From Pseudoduganella aquatica (GTDB lineage Bacteria; Pseudomonadota; Gammaproteobacteria; Burkholderiales; Burkholderiaceae_D), in the NCBI RefSeq assembly GCF_009857595.1, contig NZ_WWCU01000009.1, positions 1 to 64,000 of the forward strand: a DNA stretch of 64,000 nt, read 5' to 3'. Every line of letters starts with the position of its first letter. Within the stretch, counting starts at the first letter, position 1. Under the pieces are notes generated by a model. The model was not told where the DNA came from. It did not search any database and worked only from the letters and a program-made list of their open reading frames with translations. Of the stretch, positions 45,546 through 55,019 are shown in pieces. The position numbers and the translations under genes were made by a program.

Positions 45546-46598
45546 ATGCAAAAAGACCTGCCGGAACTTCGATTGCTGACCACCCCCACCGCGCAGCTGC
45601 AAGTGAGCGGCGCCACGCTGGTGGACGTGGCCAGGGTGGCGGGCGTGTCGCCCATCACGGTGTCGCGCGCGCTGAACCAGCCACACCTGGTGCGCCCCAA
45701 CACGCTGGCCAAGGTGCAGGCGGCGGTGCAGGAAACCGGCTACGCCAAGAATATGCAGCCCGGCGCGCTGGCGTCCAGCCGCAGCAAGCTGGTGGCGCTG
45801 GTGCTGCCCACCATCTCCAACCAGATCTTTGCCGACATGGTGCAAGGCACGAGCGACACGCTGACCGAAGCGGGATACCAGCTGCTGCTGGGCTTTTCGG
45901 GCTATGAGGAATGGCGCGAGGAGATACTGGTGGAGACCATATTGAGCCGTCGCCCGGACGGCATCATCCTGACCGGCACCCTGCACACCGACAGCACGCG
46001 CCGCCGCCTGCAGCAGGCCGGCACGCCGGTGGTGGAAACCTGGGACATGACGGCCTCGCCTATCGACACGGTGATCGGCTTTTCGCACGAGGAAGTGGGC
46101 CATGCGACGGCAACCCATCTGCTGCAGCGCGGGCGCAAGCGCTTCGCCATCCTCACCGCGGGCGACCCGCGCGCCGCGCGCCGCAACCAGGGCCTGCAAG
46201 TGGCGCTGGCCAAGCAAGGCATCAGCGTGATGGCCACGCATACGGCGGCGGTGCCGGGCACCTTGCCTGCGGGGCGCGAAGGCGCGGCGCGGCTGCTGGA
46301 CGCGCATCCGGACCTCGACGCCATTGTCTGCAGCTCGGACAACCTGGCGCACGGCGCCCTGATCGAGGCGGGCAGCCGGGGCCTGGACGTGCCGGGCAAG
46401 CTGGCGGTGATGGGCTTTGGCGACCTGAATTTTTCCAGCCACACCGTTCCTCCGCTGTCCACGGTGCGGGTGGACGGCGCGCGCATCGGCGCGGCGGCGG
46501 CGCAGGCCATACTCGAGCGCCTGGACGGCGCGGCCAAAGCGCAGCCTGCGCGCTCCGTCAATACGGGCTTTGAACTGATACAGCGCGGCAGCAGCTAG
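45546..46598 (+). CDS. LacI-family transcriptional regulator (sugar-acid type)
   Basis: The 350-residue repressor has the LacI helix-turn-helix slightly inside the N-terminus: ATLVDVARVAGVSPITVSRA (about 19-38), then the hinge region YAKNMQPGALAS. The periplasmic-binding-like core contains GIILTGTLHTDSTRRRLQ and NTGFELIQRGSS at the end. It is divergent from gudD with 86 bases between starts, so glucarate or a related acid is the likely inducer. GntR-type gluconate repressors are the nearest group I know. No clear CG-centred operator was found in the gap. Confidence 0.82.
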   Translation: MQKDLPELRLLTTPTAQLQVSGATLVDVARVAGVSPITVSRALNQPHLVRPNTLAKVQAAVQETGYAKNMQPGALASSRSKLVALVLPTISNQIFADMVQGTSDTLTEAGYQLLLGFSGYEEWREEILVETILSRRPDGIILTGTLHTDSTRRRLQQAGTPVVETWDMTASPIDTVIGFSHEEVGHATATHLLQRGRKRFAILTAGDPRAARRNQGLQVALAKQGISVMATHTAAVPGTLPAGREGAARLLDAHPDLDAIVCSSDNLAHGALIEAGSRGLDVPGKLAVMGFGDLNFSSHTVPPLSTVRVDGARIGAAAAQAILERLDGAAKAQPARSVNTGFELIQRGSS

Positions 46599-46694
46599 CT
46601 CGCCGCGCGCGACACAGGCCGCAATGACCGGCCCCGATCCGGGGAGCGGTCGAATGCGGTAATGGTGATGCTCATGGCCAGTCTCCTCGGGGGA

Positions 46695-47273
46695 TCAGCC
46701 CCATATCATTTTTTCGGTCCAGCCCAGCTCAGCAAAGTCCTGTGCGCGCTCGTCCGCTTCGCCGGCGCTGAAGAACTCGTCGAGCTGCGGCGGCGCCACG
46801 TGCGTGCCGGACAGCATGGCGTGCACCTGGCCGCGATGGTGGGTCTGGTGCTGGAACACATGCGCCAGCAGGCGGTAGCGTTTGTCGCGTTGAATCGAGC
46901 CTGTGCGCATGATGGTCACCACGCGGCCCAGCTCATCATCCTTGAGCTGCCGGCAGTACTCAATCAGGCGCCGGTCCGCGTCCTTCTGCGCGGCGCGCAA
47001 TTCGGCGCAAGTGCCGCAAGGCTCGTCGCGCTCAAAGAAACTCAGGTAGTTCGGATGCGGCTCCGCGCCGCGCATCTCCCGTTCCAGCGCATCGATGTAA
47101 AACCAGTCCACGGTGAGGATGTGGTTCAGCGTTGCCTTGATCGACGGAAAAAAGCTGGTGCGCCTGGCCTCGAATTCCTCCTGGCTCAATTGCGCGCAGG
47201 CTTTCAGCAGGCGGTGATTGGCCCAGGCGTTGTTGTACGCCTCGGTCAGCAGATGGTGGGACAGCGTCGCCAC
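46695..47273 (-). CDS. DinB-family protein
   Basis: The 192-residue four-helix bundle protein begins TLSHHLLTEAYNNAWANHRL. The metal-binding His positions of the DinB/YfiT group appear in TLNHILTVDWFYIDAL (about 49-64) and VFQHQTHHRGQVHAML near 138-153. Members are thiol-dependent transferases or DNA-damage-induced proteins; the precise role is unknown. The start is a GTG (47271-47273) with GGAGAG upstream, and it sits right beside the stop of the TPR gene on the same strand, so the two are coupled. Confidence 0.8.
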   Translation of the reverse strand: MATLSHHLLTEAYNNAWANHRLLKACAQLSQEEFEARRTSFFPSIKATLNHILTVDWFYIDALEREMRGAEPHPNYLSFFERDEPCGTCAELRAAQKDADRRLIEYCRQLKDDELGRVVTIMRTGSIQRDKRYRLLAHVFQHQTHHRGQVHAMLSGTHVAPPQLDEFFSAGEADERAQDFAELGWTEKMIWG

Positions 47274-47274
47274 G

Positions 47275-48030
47275 TCATCTCTCCGTGCCGGTGGCGTAGC
47301 CGGACTTCAGGCGGCGGATCATGTCGGCGTTCAGTTCGCGGTTGTGGCGGCTCCAGCGCTGCATGACGCGCTCCAGTTCGGGGCGCAGCATGGTGGCCAT
47401 CGACGTGTCGCCGACCGACATGGCCCAGATGGCGTATTCGGCGCGCACATTGAAGCTGCCGAAGCGCTTCAGCGCGTCTTCGAAGGCGGCTTTGGCTTCG
47501 TCCTTGCGGCCGCTGGCGCCCAGCGCCTGCGCCCGCAGCAGCGCCACTTCTTCGGCGCGGAAGCCGCTATCGGTCCGGGCGATGAATTCGAGGTGGGCGA
47601 TGGCTTCGGCTACCCGGCCGCAGGCCAGGTTGGCGCGCGCGGCGCCACGGCGGATTTCCAGGTCGTTGCCGAAGGCGCCGGACAGGCAGGCGTCATACGT
47701 GGCGGCGGCGTCCGACGCGGCGCCCGCCTCAAGCTGGGCCTGCGCCAGGCGCATCTGGTTCTGCGCGGTGGGCGTGTATTCGAAGGCGGCGCGCGCTTCG
47801 CGCAGTTCGCGGCCGGGATCGAGCGTGCGCGCCGCTGCGGCAACGGCCCTGCGCGCGCCGTGCTCAAGCCGCGAATTGGGCAGGTAGATGGCGAGGAAGT
47901 AGACCACGCTGCCCAGCAGCGGGAAAGAGAACAGCACAAACAGCCAGTACATCTGCTGCCCGGAGCGGACGGCGTGCACGGCGAAATACAGAGCGATCAG
48001 TACGTGGATTCCAACACCAATAAACGGCAT
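47275..48030 (-). CDS. Inner-membrane TPR protein
   Basis: The 251-residue protein has two N-terminal membrane segments (VGIHVLIALYFAVHAV, then YWLFVLFSFPLLGSVVYFLA) and a cytoplasmic or periplasmic helical repeat region. Alternating A-x-x-x-Y/L helices such as QNQMRLAQAQLEAGAASDAA are tetratricopeptide-like. I start at ATG 48030 (MPFIGVGIHV), which has GAGG upstream. This type of protein is often annotated as a hypothetical tetratricopeptide protein. It is followed immediately by the DinB gene. Partner unknown. Confidence 0.65.
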   Translation of the reverse strand: MPFIGVGIHVLIALYFAVHAVRSGQQMYWLFVLFSFPLLGSVVYFLAIYLPNSRLEHGARRAVAAAARTLDPGRELREARAAFEYTPTAQNQMRLAQAQLEAGAASDAAATYDACLSGAFGNDLEIRRGAARANLACGRVAEAIAHLEFIARTDSGFRAEEVALLRAQALGASGRKDEAKAAFEDALKRFGSFNVRAEYAIWAMSVGDTSMATMLRPELERVMQRWSRHNRELNADMIRRLKSGYATGTER

Positions 48031-48113
48031 AGCAAAACCTCGGTGAACAAAAGGCTGCATTATGGCTGCAACTGGCGGGCCGAATGTACGCGCTTTGTCA
48101 CAGCCCCGCTTCT

Positions 48114-48683
48114 TTATTTAACCGGTTCCAGCATCACCACCAAAGAACCCGGCGTGGTGCGGATGCCGGTGGCCACAAACTGCACGCCTGCGTAGCGCAG
48201 GTCTTCCGGCTTGAAGCTGTACAGCGGCACGTCACGTATCAGCTTGTCGGCCAGGATGTTGCCCGCGCCGGTGATCTGGCGCTGCTGCGACTCGGCCATG
48301 CCGTCGATGGCGAAACGGTCCACCTGCGCGTCGCTGAGGAAAACCGCGTTGCGCACATTATCCACCACCAGCCTTCCGGACAGCGCAATGTTGCCGCGCC
48401 ACGTCTGCCGCACCAGTATCGGCGATACGCTCAGCTCGGCCGACAACGCCACGCGGTCGTTCTGCCCCACGCTGCTCAGTTGGGGATTGCTGAGCTGGAC
48501 GTCAAACACGCCCAGTACGCGGTGGTGCACGGGGAAGCGCTGGCCCAGGTTTTTCTGCAGCCGCTCCAGCGGCAATTCAAACTGGCGCGGGCCTATCATG
48601 CCGGCGCAGGAAGCCAGCAGGCCGGCTGCCAGGGAGGCGGCCAGCACGGCGAGCAGGCGGCGGCGTTGCGGATGTAATGTCAT
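48114..48683 (-). CDS. DUF1439 lipoprotein (YceB-like)
   Basis: The 189-residue product has a twin-basic start (MTLHPQRRRLLAVLAASLAA) and a lipobox LLASC at about residues 22-26, so it is lipid-anchored. The mature part reads FELPLERLQKNLGQRFPVHH, then VFDVQLSNPQLSSV, the pattern of DUF1439/YceB, a beta-rich lipid-binding-like fold. AGGA precedes the ATG. Function in the envelope is not established. It stands alone and is divergent from the DUF72 gene. Confidence 0.75.
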   Translation of the reverse strand: MTLHPQRRRLLAVLAASLAAGLLASCAGMIGPRQFELPLERLQKNLGQRFPVHHRVLGVFDVQLSNPQLSSVGQNDRVALSAELSVSPILVRQTWRGNIALSGRLVVDNVRNAVFLSDAQVDRFAIDGMAESQQRQITGAGNILADKLIRDVPLYSFKPEDLRYAGVQFVATGIRTTPGSLVVMLEPVK

Positions 48684-48757
48684 TGCTTGTCCTGTAAAGC
48701 GGGCGACATGCTGCGCCCGGGTGCCGTAGAGTGTATTTCATCTACGGCGGAGGCGCT

Positions 48758-49480
48758 ATGGCATTGGCACGAATCGGATGCGCGGGCTGGTCCATACCCA
48801 AGGCTGCGGGCGCCGCCTTCCCCGGCGAGGGCAGCCATTTACAGCGCTATGCCGCCGTGCTGAACGCCGCCGAAATCAACTCGTCGTTCTACCGCCCGCA
48901 CCAGCCGCAGACCTATGAACGCTGGGCCGCCAGCGTGCCGGACAGCTTCCGCTTCGCCGTCAAGGCGCCCAAGCGCATGACGCACGAGCTGCGCCTGCAA
49001 GACTGCGCCGAAGCCATGCGGCAGTTCGCCGCCGAAACAACCGGCCTGGGAGAAAAGCTGGGCTGCGTGCTGGTGCAGTTGCCGCCCAGCCTCCAGCTCG
49101 ACGCAGCCACCGCAACCGGCTTCTTCGCACTGGTCCGGGAAAATTTCGGCTGCATGATCGCGTGCGAAGCGCGCCACCCAAGCTGGTTCGGCGACGAGGC
49201 CACGGCCCTGCTGCAGGCCGCGCAAGTGACCCGCGTGATCGCCGATCCGCCCAAGGGCCAGCCCGGGCCGCACGTGGCCACCACCGGCGCCACCTATGCG
49301 CGCCTGCACGGCAGCCCGCGCATCTACTACTCGTCCTACGAAGACAGTTTCCTGGACCAGGCCGCCGCCAGCCTGGCCGGCCGCGTGGGCGACGGCCGTG
49401 ACGCGTGGTGCATCTTCGACAACACCGCCTCCGGCGCCGCCGCCGCCAACGCCGTCGCCCTGCTGCAACGCCTGTCCTGA
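48758..49480 (+). CDS. DUF72 family protein
   Basis: The 240-residue TIM-barrel-like protein begins MALARIGCAGWSIPKAAGAA. It shows the DUF72 hallmarks EINSSFYRPHQPQTYERWAA (about 45-64), FRFAVKAPKRMTHE near 73 and YARLHGSPRIYYSSY near 185. Function is unknown, although structural similarity to sugar-isomerase barrels is often noted. CGGAGG precedes ATG 48758, which settles the start; a frame open from 48731 has no ribosome site. It is a single gene. Confidence 0.85.
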   Translation: MALARIGCAGWSIPKAAGAAFPGEGSHLQRYAAVLNAAEINSSFYRPHQPQTYERWAASVPDSFRFAVKAPKRMTHELRLQDCAEAMRQFAAETTGLGEKLGCVLVQLPPSLQLDAATATGFFALVRENFGCMIACEARHPSWFGDEATALLQAAQVTRVIADPPKGQPGPHVATTGATYARLHGSPRIYYSSYEDSFLDQAAASLAGRVGDGRDAWCIFDNTASGAAAANAVALLQRLS

Positions 49481-49515
49481 AGCCATGCAAAAAAAACACT
49501 TGCGGCGCGCAAATC

Positions 49516-49533
49516 TAGTGTTATAGTTCACTA
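49516..49533. promoter_or_regulatory. Probable GntR/YtrA operator overlapping a -10 box
   Basis: TAGTG-TTATAGTT-CACTA has 5-base inverted arms around a promoter-like TTATAG, 39 bases upstream of the regulator start. This placement suits autorepression of the three-gene operon. Confidence 0.5.
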
Positions 49534-49572
49534 CAACACCACTTCATCACATCACCTACGGAGGACGCATGT

Positions 49573-49947
49573 ATGTGGAATGACAACGCGCCGATCTATC
49601 GCCAGCTCAAGGAGCGGGTGCTCGGCATGATGCTGGACGGCTTGCTCAAGCCGGGCGACGCCCTGCCCTCAGTACGGCAGATCGCCGCCGATTACCAATT
49701 GAATCCAATTACCGTATCCAAGGCCTACCAGGAACTGGTGGACGAGAGCCTGGTTGAAAAGCGAAGGGGGTTAGGCATGTACGTTACCGAAGGCGCGCAC
49801 GAAAAACTGCTGGCAACCGAACGCGACCGCTTTGTCCGCGAGGAATGGCCCGCCATGGTGGAGCGCATCCGCCGCCTGGGGCTGGACCTGGAGCAGCTGC
49901 TGCGCGCCGCCGCCCAGCCGGGCACGCCGCCGGGAGCATCGGCATGA
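49573..49947 (+). CDS. GntR-family regulator, YtrA subfamily
   Basis: This short 124-residue GntR protein has only a winged helix and a helical dimerisation tail. It starts MWNDNAPIYRQLKERVLGMM, then LPSVRQIAADYQLNPITVSK (about 36-55) and ELVDESLVEKRRGLGMYV. YtrA-type members lack a separate effector domain and control the ABC transporter in their own operon. GGAGG lies 8 bases before ATG 49573. The stop overlaps the ATPase start by four bases. Confidence 0.88.
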   Translation: MWNDNAPIYRQLKERVLGMMLDGLLKPGDALPSVRQIAADYQLNPITVSKAYQELVDESLVEKRRGLGMYVTEGAHEKLLATERDRFVREEWPAMVERIRRLGLDLEQLLRAAAQPGTPPGASA

Positions 49948-50801
49948 GCGCCTTGATCACCGCGCGCAACCTGAGCAAGCGCTATGGAAAAAAACTGGCG
50001 CTGGACCAGGCCAGCTTCGAGATCCAGCCGGGCCGCATCATCGGCCTGATCGGTCCCAACGGCTCGGGCAAGACCACCACGCTGAAAGCCATCCTCGGCC
50101 TGACCCGGTATGAAGGCGAACTGTCCGTGCTGGGCATGAATCCGAACACGCAGCGCGACGCGCTGATGAACGAGGTGTGCTTCATCGCCGACGTGGCCAT
50201 CCTGCCGCGCTGGCTGAAGGTGAAGGACGCCATCGACTTCGTGGAAGGCGTGCACCCGCGCTTCAACCGCGCCAAGGCGGAGCGCTACCTGGCGCACACC
50301 AAGCTGGAGCCGGAGATGAAGGTCAAGGCCATGTCCAAGGGCATGATCGTGCAGCTGCACCTGGCGCTGGTGATGGCCATCGACGCCAAGCTGCTGGTGC
50401 TGGACGAGCCCACGCTGGGCCTGGACATCCTGTACCGCAAGCAGTTCTACCAGAATCTGCTGGAGGACTACTTCGACGAGAACAAGACCATCATCATCAC
50501 CACGCACCAGATCGAAGAAGTGGAAAACATCCTGACCGACCTGATGTTCATCCGCGACGGCAAGATCACGCTGGCGGCGTCGATGGAGGAAATCGGCGAC
50601 CGCTACACGGAGGTGATGGTGGAGCCGCAGTACATCACCGCCGCCACCGCGCTGGCGCCGATGACGCAGCGCAGCGTGTTCGGCAAGGCCGTGATGCTGT
50701 TCGACGGCGCCTCGCGCACGCAGCTTGAAAAATTCGGCGAGATCCGCACCCCGAGCGTCGCGGACCTGTTTGTCGCCACCATGAAAGGGAGCTACGAATG
50801 A
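49944..50801 (+). CDS. ABC transporter ATP-binding protein
   Basis: The 285-residue ATPase has Walker A GLIGPNGSGKTTTLK (about 36-50), a degenerate signature MSKGMIVQLHLALVMA (about 133-148, reading SKGM where LSGGQ is usual), Walker B KLLVLDEPTLGLDIL and the switch His in IITTHQIEEVE. It is the YtrB type of partner seen with YtrA regulators, involved in export or envelope-stress response rather than uptake. It overlaps both neighbours by four bases. The substrate is unknown. Confidence 0.88.
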   Translation: MSALITARNLSKRYGKKLALDQASFEIQPGRIIGLIGPNGSGKTTTLKAILGLTRYEGELSVLGMNPNTQRDALMNEVCFIADVAILPRWLKVKDAIDFVEGVHPRFNRAKAERYLAHTKLEPEMKVKAMSKGMIVQLHLALVMAIDAKLLVLDEPTLGLDILYRKQFYQNLLEDYFDENKTIIITTHQIEEVENILTDLMFIRDGKITLAASMEEIGDRYTEVMVEPQYITAATALAPMTQRSVFGKAVMLFDGASRTQLEKFGEIRTPSVADLFVATMKGSYE

Positions 50802-51748
50802 AAACGATGAAATGGCTGATCAAGCGCGAACTGTGGGAACACAAGGGCATGGTGCTGTGGGCGCCGGCCGTGGTGGCGGGCCTGATCGCGCTGATGACGC
50901 TGGGCGGCCTGCTCATGGGCCGCAACGTGAGCTTCGGCGGCGAAGGCGGCGGCAAATTGAGCGTGGAGCTGGGCGGCCAGGCGCGCGACACGGTGGTGGC
51001 CATGATCGCCGAGTTCTACACGCTGGCCGCGATGCCGATACTGGTGATGCTGGGCTTCCTGGTGTTCTTCTATTGCCTCGGTGCCCTGCACGATGACCGC
51101 CGCGACCGCAGCCTGCTGTTCTGGAAATCGCTGCCGGTGTCGGACCTGACGACGGTGCTGTCCAAGGTGGCCCTGGCGCTGGTGGTGCTGCCGCTGGTGG
51201 CGGCGCTGGCCGGCATCATCCTGTCGCTGGCCATTGTGCTGATGGCAGGCGCCAGCATGGCGCTGCATGGGCTGAACATGTTTGGTCCGGTCGTGTCGTC
51301 GGCCAGCTTCTACCTGTCGCCGCTGCGCCTTCTGGGCCTGCTGCCGGTGTACATGCTGTGGGCGCTGCCGACCGTCGGCTGGCTGCTGCTGGTGTCGAGC
51401 TGGGCGCGTTCGAAGGTATTCCTGTGGGCCGTGGGCGCACCGCTGGTCACTGCGGCGCTGATCGCGTGGACCAACAAGATCTTCGCACTGGGCATGCCGC
51501 AGGGCTGGTTCATGGAGCACATCGTCAGCCGCATCCTGCTGGGCGTGGCGCCGGGTTCGTGGTTCATGTTCAGCAAGGTCAATCCGCAAACCCTGGTGCG
51601 CGAAGGCGAAAACCATATCCAGGCGGCGGACCTGTTCTCGGCCTCGTGGGGCACGCTGGGCAATCCGGCGCTGTGGGTGGGCGTGGCGGCCGGCGTGGCC
51701 ATGATCGCCGGCGCCGTGTGGCTGCGACGCTGGCGCGAGGAAGGCTGA
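50798..51748 (+). CDS. ABC transporter permease
   Basis: The 316-residue protein has about six membrane segments: VLWAPAVVAGLIALMTLGGL near 20-39, IYTLAAMP-type helix followed by LVMLGFLVFFYCLGAL near 90-105, LVVLPLVAALAGIILSLAIV, LLGLLPVYMLWALPTVGWLL and VGVAAGVAMIAGAVWL at the end. A motif DDRRDRSLLFWKSLPVSD in the first loop is typical of ABC-2 type permeases that pair with YtrB-like ATPases. It ends the three-gene operon, and a REP-like element follows seven bases later. Confidence 0.85.
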   Translation: MKTMKWLIKRELWEHKGMVLWAPAVVAGLIALMTLGGLLMGRNVSFGGEGGGKLSVELGGQARDTVVAMIAEFYTLAAMPILVMLGFLVFFYCLGALHDDRRDRSLLFWKSLPVSDLTTVLSKVALALVVLPLVAALAGIILSLAIVLMAGASMALHGLNMFGPVVSSASFYLSPLRLLGLLPVYMLWALPTVGWLLLVSSWARSKVFLWAVGAPLVTAALIAWTNKIFALGMPQGWFMEHIVSRILLGVAPGSWFMFSKVNPQTLVREGENHIQAADLFSASWGTLGNPALWVGVAAGVAMIAGAVWLRRWREEG

Positions 51749-51754
51749 GGCACT

Positions 51755-51846
51755 GGCGGGTTACGCTGCGCTAACCCGCCCTACGCAATGCCGAACGATA
51801 TTGGCGGAACTGCGTAGGGCGGGTTAGGCGCCAGCCGTAACCCGCC
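51755..51846. repeat. REP-doublet (REPIN-like) palindromic repeat, copy 2
   Basis: GGCGGGTTAC (51755-51764) pairs with GTAACCCGCC (51837-51846). TAACCCGCCCTACGCA pairs with TGCGTAGGGCGGGTTA inside. The same modules as at 7321-7421 appear in permuted order. It lies between convergent genes and contains the stop codon of the AraC-type regulator. Confidence 0.8.
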
Positions 51847-52576
51847 GGTACTGAGTCGGCGTCACGCCCACGGTGGCGCGGAACTGCCGGGTGAAAGCGC
51901 TATGGTCTCCATAGCCGCAAGCCAGGGCAATCTCCGCCACGCTGCCCTCCCCGGCCAGCATGCGCGATGCCGCGTCCAGCCGGGTCTTGATAATCACCTG
52001 GCGCGGCGTGAGCTGGTAAATGCGCAGGAAATACCGCTCCAGCTGCGCCACCGACATATTCGCGGTGCGCGCCAGCTCCGGCAGCGGCAAGGGCTGGTCA
52101 TAGCGCTCCTGTATCAGCCGCGCCGCCGCCGCCACCTTGTGGTAGGCCGAATTCTTCCTGTCCTCCATCGCCAGATCGCGTGAAATGCCGGTCAGGCCCA
52201 CGATGGCGCCGGACGCGTCGCGCAAGGCCGTCTTGCGCGTCAGGCACCAGCCTGGATCCCGGTTCGGATACAGGTGCAGCTCCAGCTGGTCCGCGATCTC
52301 GGCGCCGCCCGCCAGCACCGCCTCGTCCTGCGCCAGATAGTTCTGGCCGAACGGCCGCGCAAACACTTCTGCCGACGTCCGGCCCAGCAGCGCATCCTTG
52401 TGCTTCAAGCCGCAGCGCTTCACCAGGGTCTGGTTCACCACCACGTAGCGTCCTTGCGCGTCCTTGACAAAGAACACCACGTCTGGCAGCGCGTCGAACA
52501 GCGGCTCGGCAAAGAACACGTCGGCGATATGCGCGCCCAGAGCCAGGCGGGCGCCCCCTTTTTTCGCAGTAGCCAT
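51824..52576 (-). CDS. PAS-AraC transcriptional regulator of the hydroxyproline cluster
   Basis: The 250-residue protein has a PAS domain ([20 protein letters not shown] near 29-48, then [20 protein letters not shown] near 110) and a C-terminal AraC double helix-turn-helix ([20 protein letters not shown], then [19 protein letters not shown]). It is divergent from the hydroxyproline epimerase gene, so it probably senses hydroxyproline or a metabolite. I start at ATG 52576; an upstream ATG at 52633 is equally without a good ribosome site. Its TAA stop and last residues lie within the REP-like repeat. Confidence 0.82.
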   Translation of the reverse strand: MATAKKGGARLALGAHIADVFFAEPLFDALPDVVFFVKDAQGRYVVVNQTLVKRCGLKHKDALLGRTSAEVFARPFGQNYLAQDEAVLAGGAEIADQLELHLYPNRDPGWCLTRKTALRDASGAIVGLTGISRDLAMEDRKNSAYHKVAAAARLIQERYDQPLPLPELARTANMSVAQLERYFLRIYQLTPRQVIIKTRLDAASRMLAGEGSVAEIALACGYGDHSAFTRQFRATVGVTPTQYRRVTAGA

Positions 52577-52688
52577 GGCCGCATTCTCGCACGGCGCGCC
52601 TGCGCCGCGCAGCGATTGTGCCGATTTCGTCATCTTTGATGCGCAACGCCTGCAAGACGGCTGGCTGGCGAAAGCCTATCATTTCAGC

Positions 52689-53621
52689 ATGAAAACCATC
52701 TCCATTATCGACTCCCACACGGGCGGCGAACCCACCCGCCTGGTCACCGCCGGCGGGCCGGAACTCGGCAGCGGGCCTTTGCATGAGCGCCTGGAACTGC
52801 TGCGCCGCGAACACGACAATTTCCGCTCCGCCGTGGTGTGCGAGCCGCGCGGATCGGACGTGCTGGTGGGCGCGCTGCTGTGCGAGCCGCACGCGGCCGA
52901 TTGTGCAGCAGGCGTCATCTTCTTCAACAACGTGGGCTACCTCGGCATGTGCGGCCACGGCACCATAGGCCTGGTGGCGACGCTGGCCTACATGGGCCGC
53001 ATCGGCGTGGGCGTGCACCGTATCGATACGCCTGTGGGAGTGGTGGAGGCGGAACTGCATGCGGACGGCAGCGTCACCGTGCAAAACGTGGCGGCCTGCC
53101 GCGCGCAGCACGCGGTGACGGTGCAGGTGCCCGGCCACGGCAGCGTGACCGGGGACGTGGCCTGGGGCGGCAACTGGTTCTTCCTGGTGGCGGACCACGG
53201 GCTGGAACTGCAGGTGTCCAACGCGGGCGCGCTGACGGCGTTCACGTCCGCCGTGCGCCAGGCACTGGTTGCGGCCGGCGTGACCGGCGACGGCGGCGCG
53301 GAGATCGACCATATTGAGCTGTTCGCCGCCTCGCGCAACGGCGCGGACAGCCAGAACTTCGTGCTCTGCCCCGGAAACGCCTATGACCGCTCGCCTTGCG
53401 GCACCGGCACCAGCGCCAAGCTGGCCTGCCTGGCGGCCGACGGCAAGCTGGCCGAAGGCGCCATCTGGCGGCAGGAAAGCATCGTCGGCAGCGTGTTCGA
53501 AGGCTCGTACCGCCTCGCCGGCGGCAAGCTGATACCGAGCATACGCGGCCAGGCCTGGGTGAACTCGCAGGCCACGCTGATACTCGATCCGTCGGACCCG
53601 CTGGTATGGGGCATACGGTGA
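52689..53621 (+). CDS. 4-hydroxyproline 2-epimerase
   Basis: This proline-racemase-family enzyme epimerises trans-4-hydroxy-L-proline to cis-4-hydroxy-D-proline. The 310-residue protein starts [20 protein letters not shown]. It carries the two catalytic cysteines, Cys88 in [11 protein letters not shown] and Cys237 in [11 protein letters not shown], which separates epimerases from the Ser/Thr-containing dehydratases of the family. It is the first gene of a five-gene operon with 4-base overlaps. The ribosome site is poor. Equivalent names in the literature are hypE and lhpA. Confidence 0.9.
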   Translation: MKTISIIDSHTGGEPTRLVTAGGPELGSGPLHERLELLRREHDNFRSAVVCEPRGSDVLVGALLCEPHAADCAAGVIFFNNVGYLGMCGHGTIGLVATLAYMGRIGVGVHRIDTPVGVVEAELHADGSVTVQNVAACRAQHAVTVQVPGHGSVTGDVAWGGNWFFLVADHGLELQVSNAGALTAFTSAVRQALVAAGVTGDGGAEIDHIELFAASRNGADSQNFVLCPGNAYDRSPCGTGTSAKLACLAADGKLAEGAIWRQESIVGSVFEGSYRLAGGKLIPSIRGQAWVNSQATLILDPSDPLVWGIR

Positions 53622-54751
53622 CATCTCCCTCTCCCGACGTGCTGATTATCGGCGGCGGCATCATAGGCGCCGCCTGTGCCGACGCCCTGTCCGCGCGCGG
53701 CTTGCGCGTGACCGTGGTGGAGCAGGACGTGGTGGGCTCCGGCGCCACGGCGGCGGGCATGGGACACCTCGTGGTCATGGACGACAACGAAGCGGAACTG
53801 GCGCTGTCCGCATGGTCGCTGGAGCTGTGGCGCGAGTTCGTGGCCGAGCATCCGGAACGGCACGAATACAGCCGGTGCGGCACCATCTGGGTGGCCGCTG
53901 ACGACGAAGAAATGGCCGCAGCGCGCGTCAAGGCAAAGACCTTGACGGCGCATGGCCTTTCCTGCGCCATGCTGGACGCGGTCAGCCTGTACGAGCGGGA
54001 ACCGCAGTTGCGGCCCGGCCTCGCAGGCGGCCTGCTGGTCAACGGCGACGGCCTGGTGTATCCGCCCAAGAGCGCGCGCCTGCTGATGGACCGCGCCGTG
54101 GCGCGCGGCGCGGCGCTTGTGAACGGCAGCGTCCACCACGTCAATGCAGACGGCAGCGTGGTTTTGGCGGACGGAACCCGTTTGCATCCCGGCCGCGTGC
54201 TGGTTGCGGCAGGTTCGCGCTCCGCCGCGCTGGTGCCGGAACTGCCGGTGCAGCCGAAGAAAGGCCACGTAGCCATCACTGACCGCTATCCCGGCTTTAT
54301 CCGGCACCAGCTGGTGGAACTCGGCTACATCAAGAGCGCCCACGCGGCCAGCGGCGACTCGGTGGCCTTCAACCTGCAGCCCCGCCCCACGGGCCAGATC
54401 CTGATCGGTTCCTCGCGCCAGTTCGGCACCACCGATCCCGCAGTGGAACACGCCATGATGGCGCGCATGCTGCGTCACGCAGCAACCTTCACACCTGCGC
54501 TGGCCAATATGAACGTGCTGCGCTGCTGGACCGGCTTGCGCGCGGCGAGCCCGGACGGCCTGCCCATTATCGGCCCCCACCCGGCCCGCGCCGGCCTGTG
54601 GCTGGCTACCGGCCATGAAGGCTTGGGCATCACCACCTCGCTGGCCACGGCCCAGTTGGTGGCGGCGCAGATGTGCGGCGAAGCGGCAGCGATTCCGCAC
54701 ATGCCCTATCTACCCAGCCGCTTTTCGCAGATGAGGCATGCCCATGGCTGA
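53618..54751 (+). CDS. D-hydroxyproline dehydrogenase, FAD-dependent beta subunit (DAAO-like)
   Basis: The 377-residue flavoprotein oxidises cis-4-hydroxy-D-proline to pyrroline-4-hydroxy-2-carboxylate. It starts at GTG 53618, overlapping the epimerase stop (GTGA). The FAD motif [17 protein letters not shown] is at residues 8-24, and [17 protein letters not shown] and the C-terminal [20 protein letters not shown] are typical of D-amino-acid oxidase-like dehydrogenase subunits. It forms a complex with the next two gene products. The arrangement matches the LhpBEF-type three-subunit enzymes, from what I know. Confidence 0.85.
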   Translation: MTSPSPDVLIIGGGIIGAACADALSARGLRVTVVEQDVVGSGATAAGMGHLVVMDDNEAELALSAWSLELWREFVAEHPERHEYSRCGTIWVAADDEEMAAARVKAKTLTAHGLSCAMLDAVSLYEREPQLRPGLAGGLLVNGDGLVYPPKSARLLMDRAVARGAALVNGSVHHVNADGSVVLADGTRLHPGRVLVAAGSRSAALVPELPVQPKKGHVAITDRYPGFIRHQLVELGYIKSAHAASGDSVAFNLQPRPTGQILIGSSRQFGTTDPAVEHAMMARMLRHAATFTPALANMNVLRCWTGLRAASPDGLPIIGPHPARAGLWLATGHEGLGITTSLATAQLVAAQMCGEAAAIPHMPYLPSRFSQMRHAHG

Positions 54752-55019
54752 GCCGATTTCCCTCACCATCGACGGGCAGAAGACAGAGGCGCCGGCGGGC
54801 GCCACCGTCATCGCCGCCATCGCCATGGCCGCCAATGTGCATGCGCCGGCCGTTACGCGCCGCTCCGTCAGCGGCATGCTGCGCGGGCCTTTGTGCGGCA
54901 TGGGCGTGTGCCATGAATGCCGCGTCACCATCAATGGCCGCCAGCACCAGCTCTCCTGCCAGACGCTGTGCGAACCCGGCATGGTGGTGGAAACAGCACT
55001 CGCCCGGAGCGCCGCATGA
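54744..55019 (+). CDS. D-hydroxyproline dehydrogenase, [2Fe-2S] gamma subunit
   Basis: This small ferredoxin-like subunit has 91 residues. The plant-type [2Fe-2S] ligands appear in GPLCGMGVCHECRVTI and LSCQTLCEPG, giving four to six cysteines in CxxxxCxxC-like spacing. I start at ATG 54744 because GAGG is seven bases upstream; ATG 54738 is too close. It overlaps the beta-subunit end by eight bases and the alpha-subunit start by four. It should pass electrons between the two flavin subunits. Confidence 0.85.
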   Translation: MAEPISLTIDGQKTEAPAGATVIAAIAMAANVHAPAVTRRSVSGMLRGPLCGMGVCHECRVTINGRQHQLSCQTLCEPGMVVETALARSAA

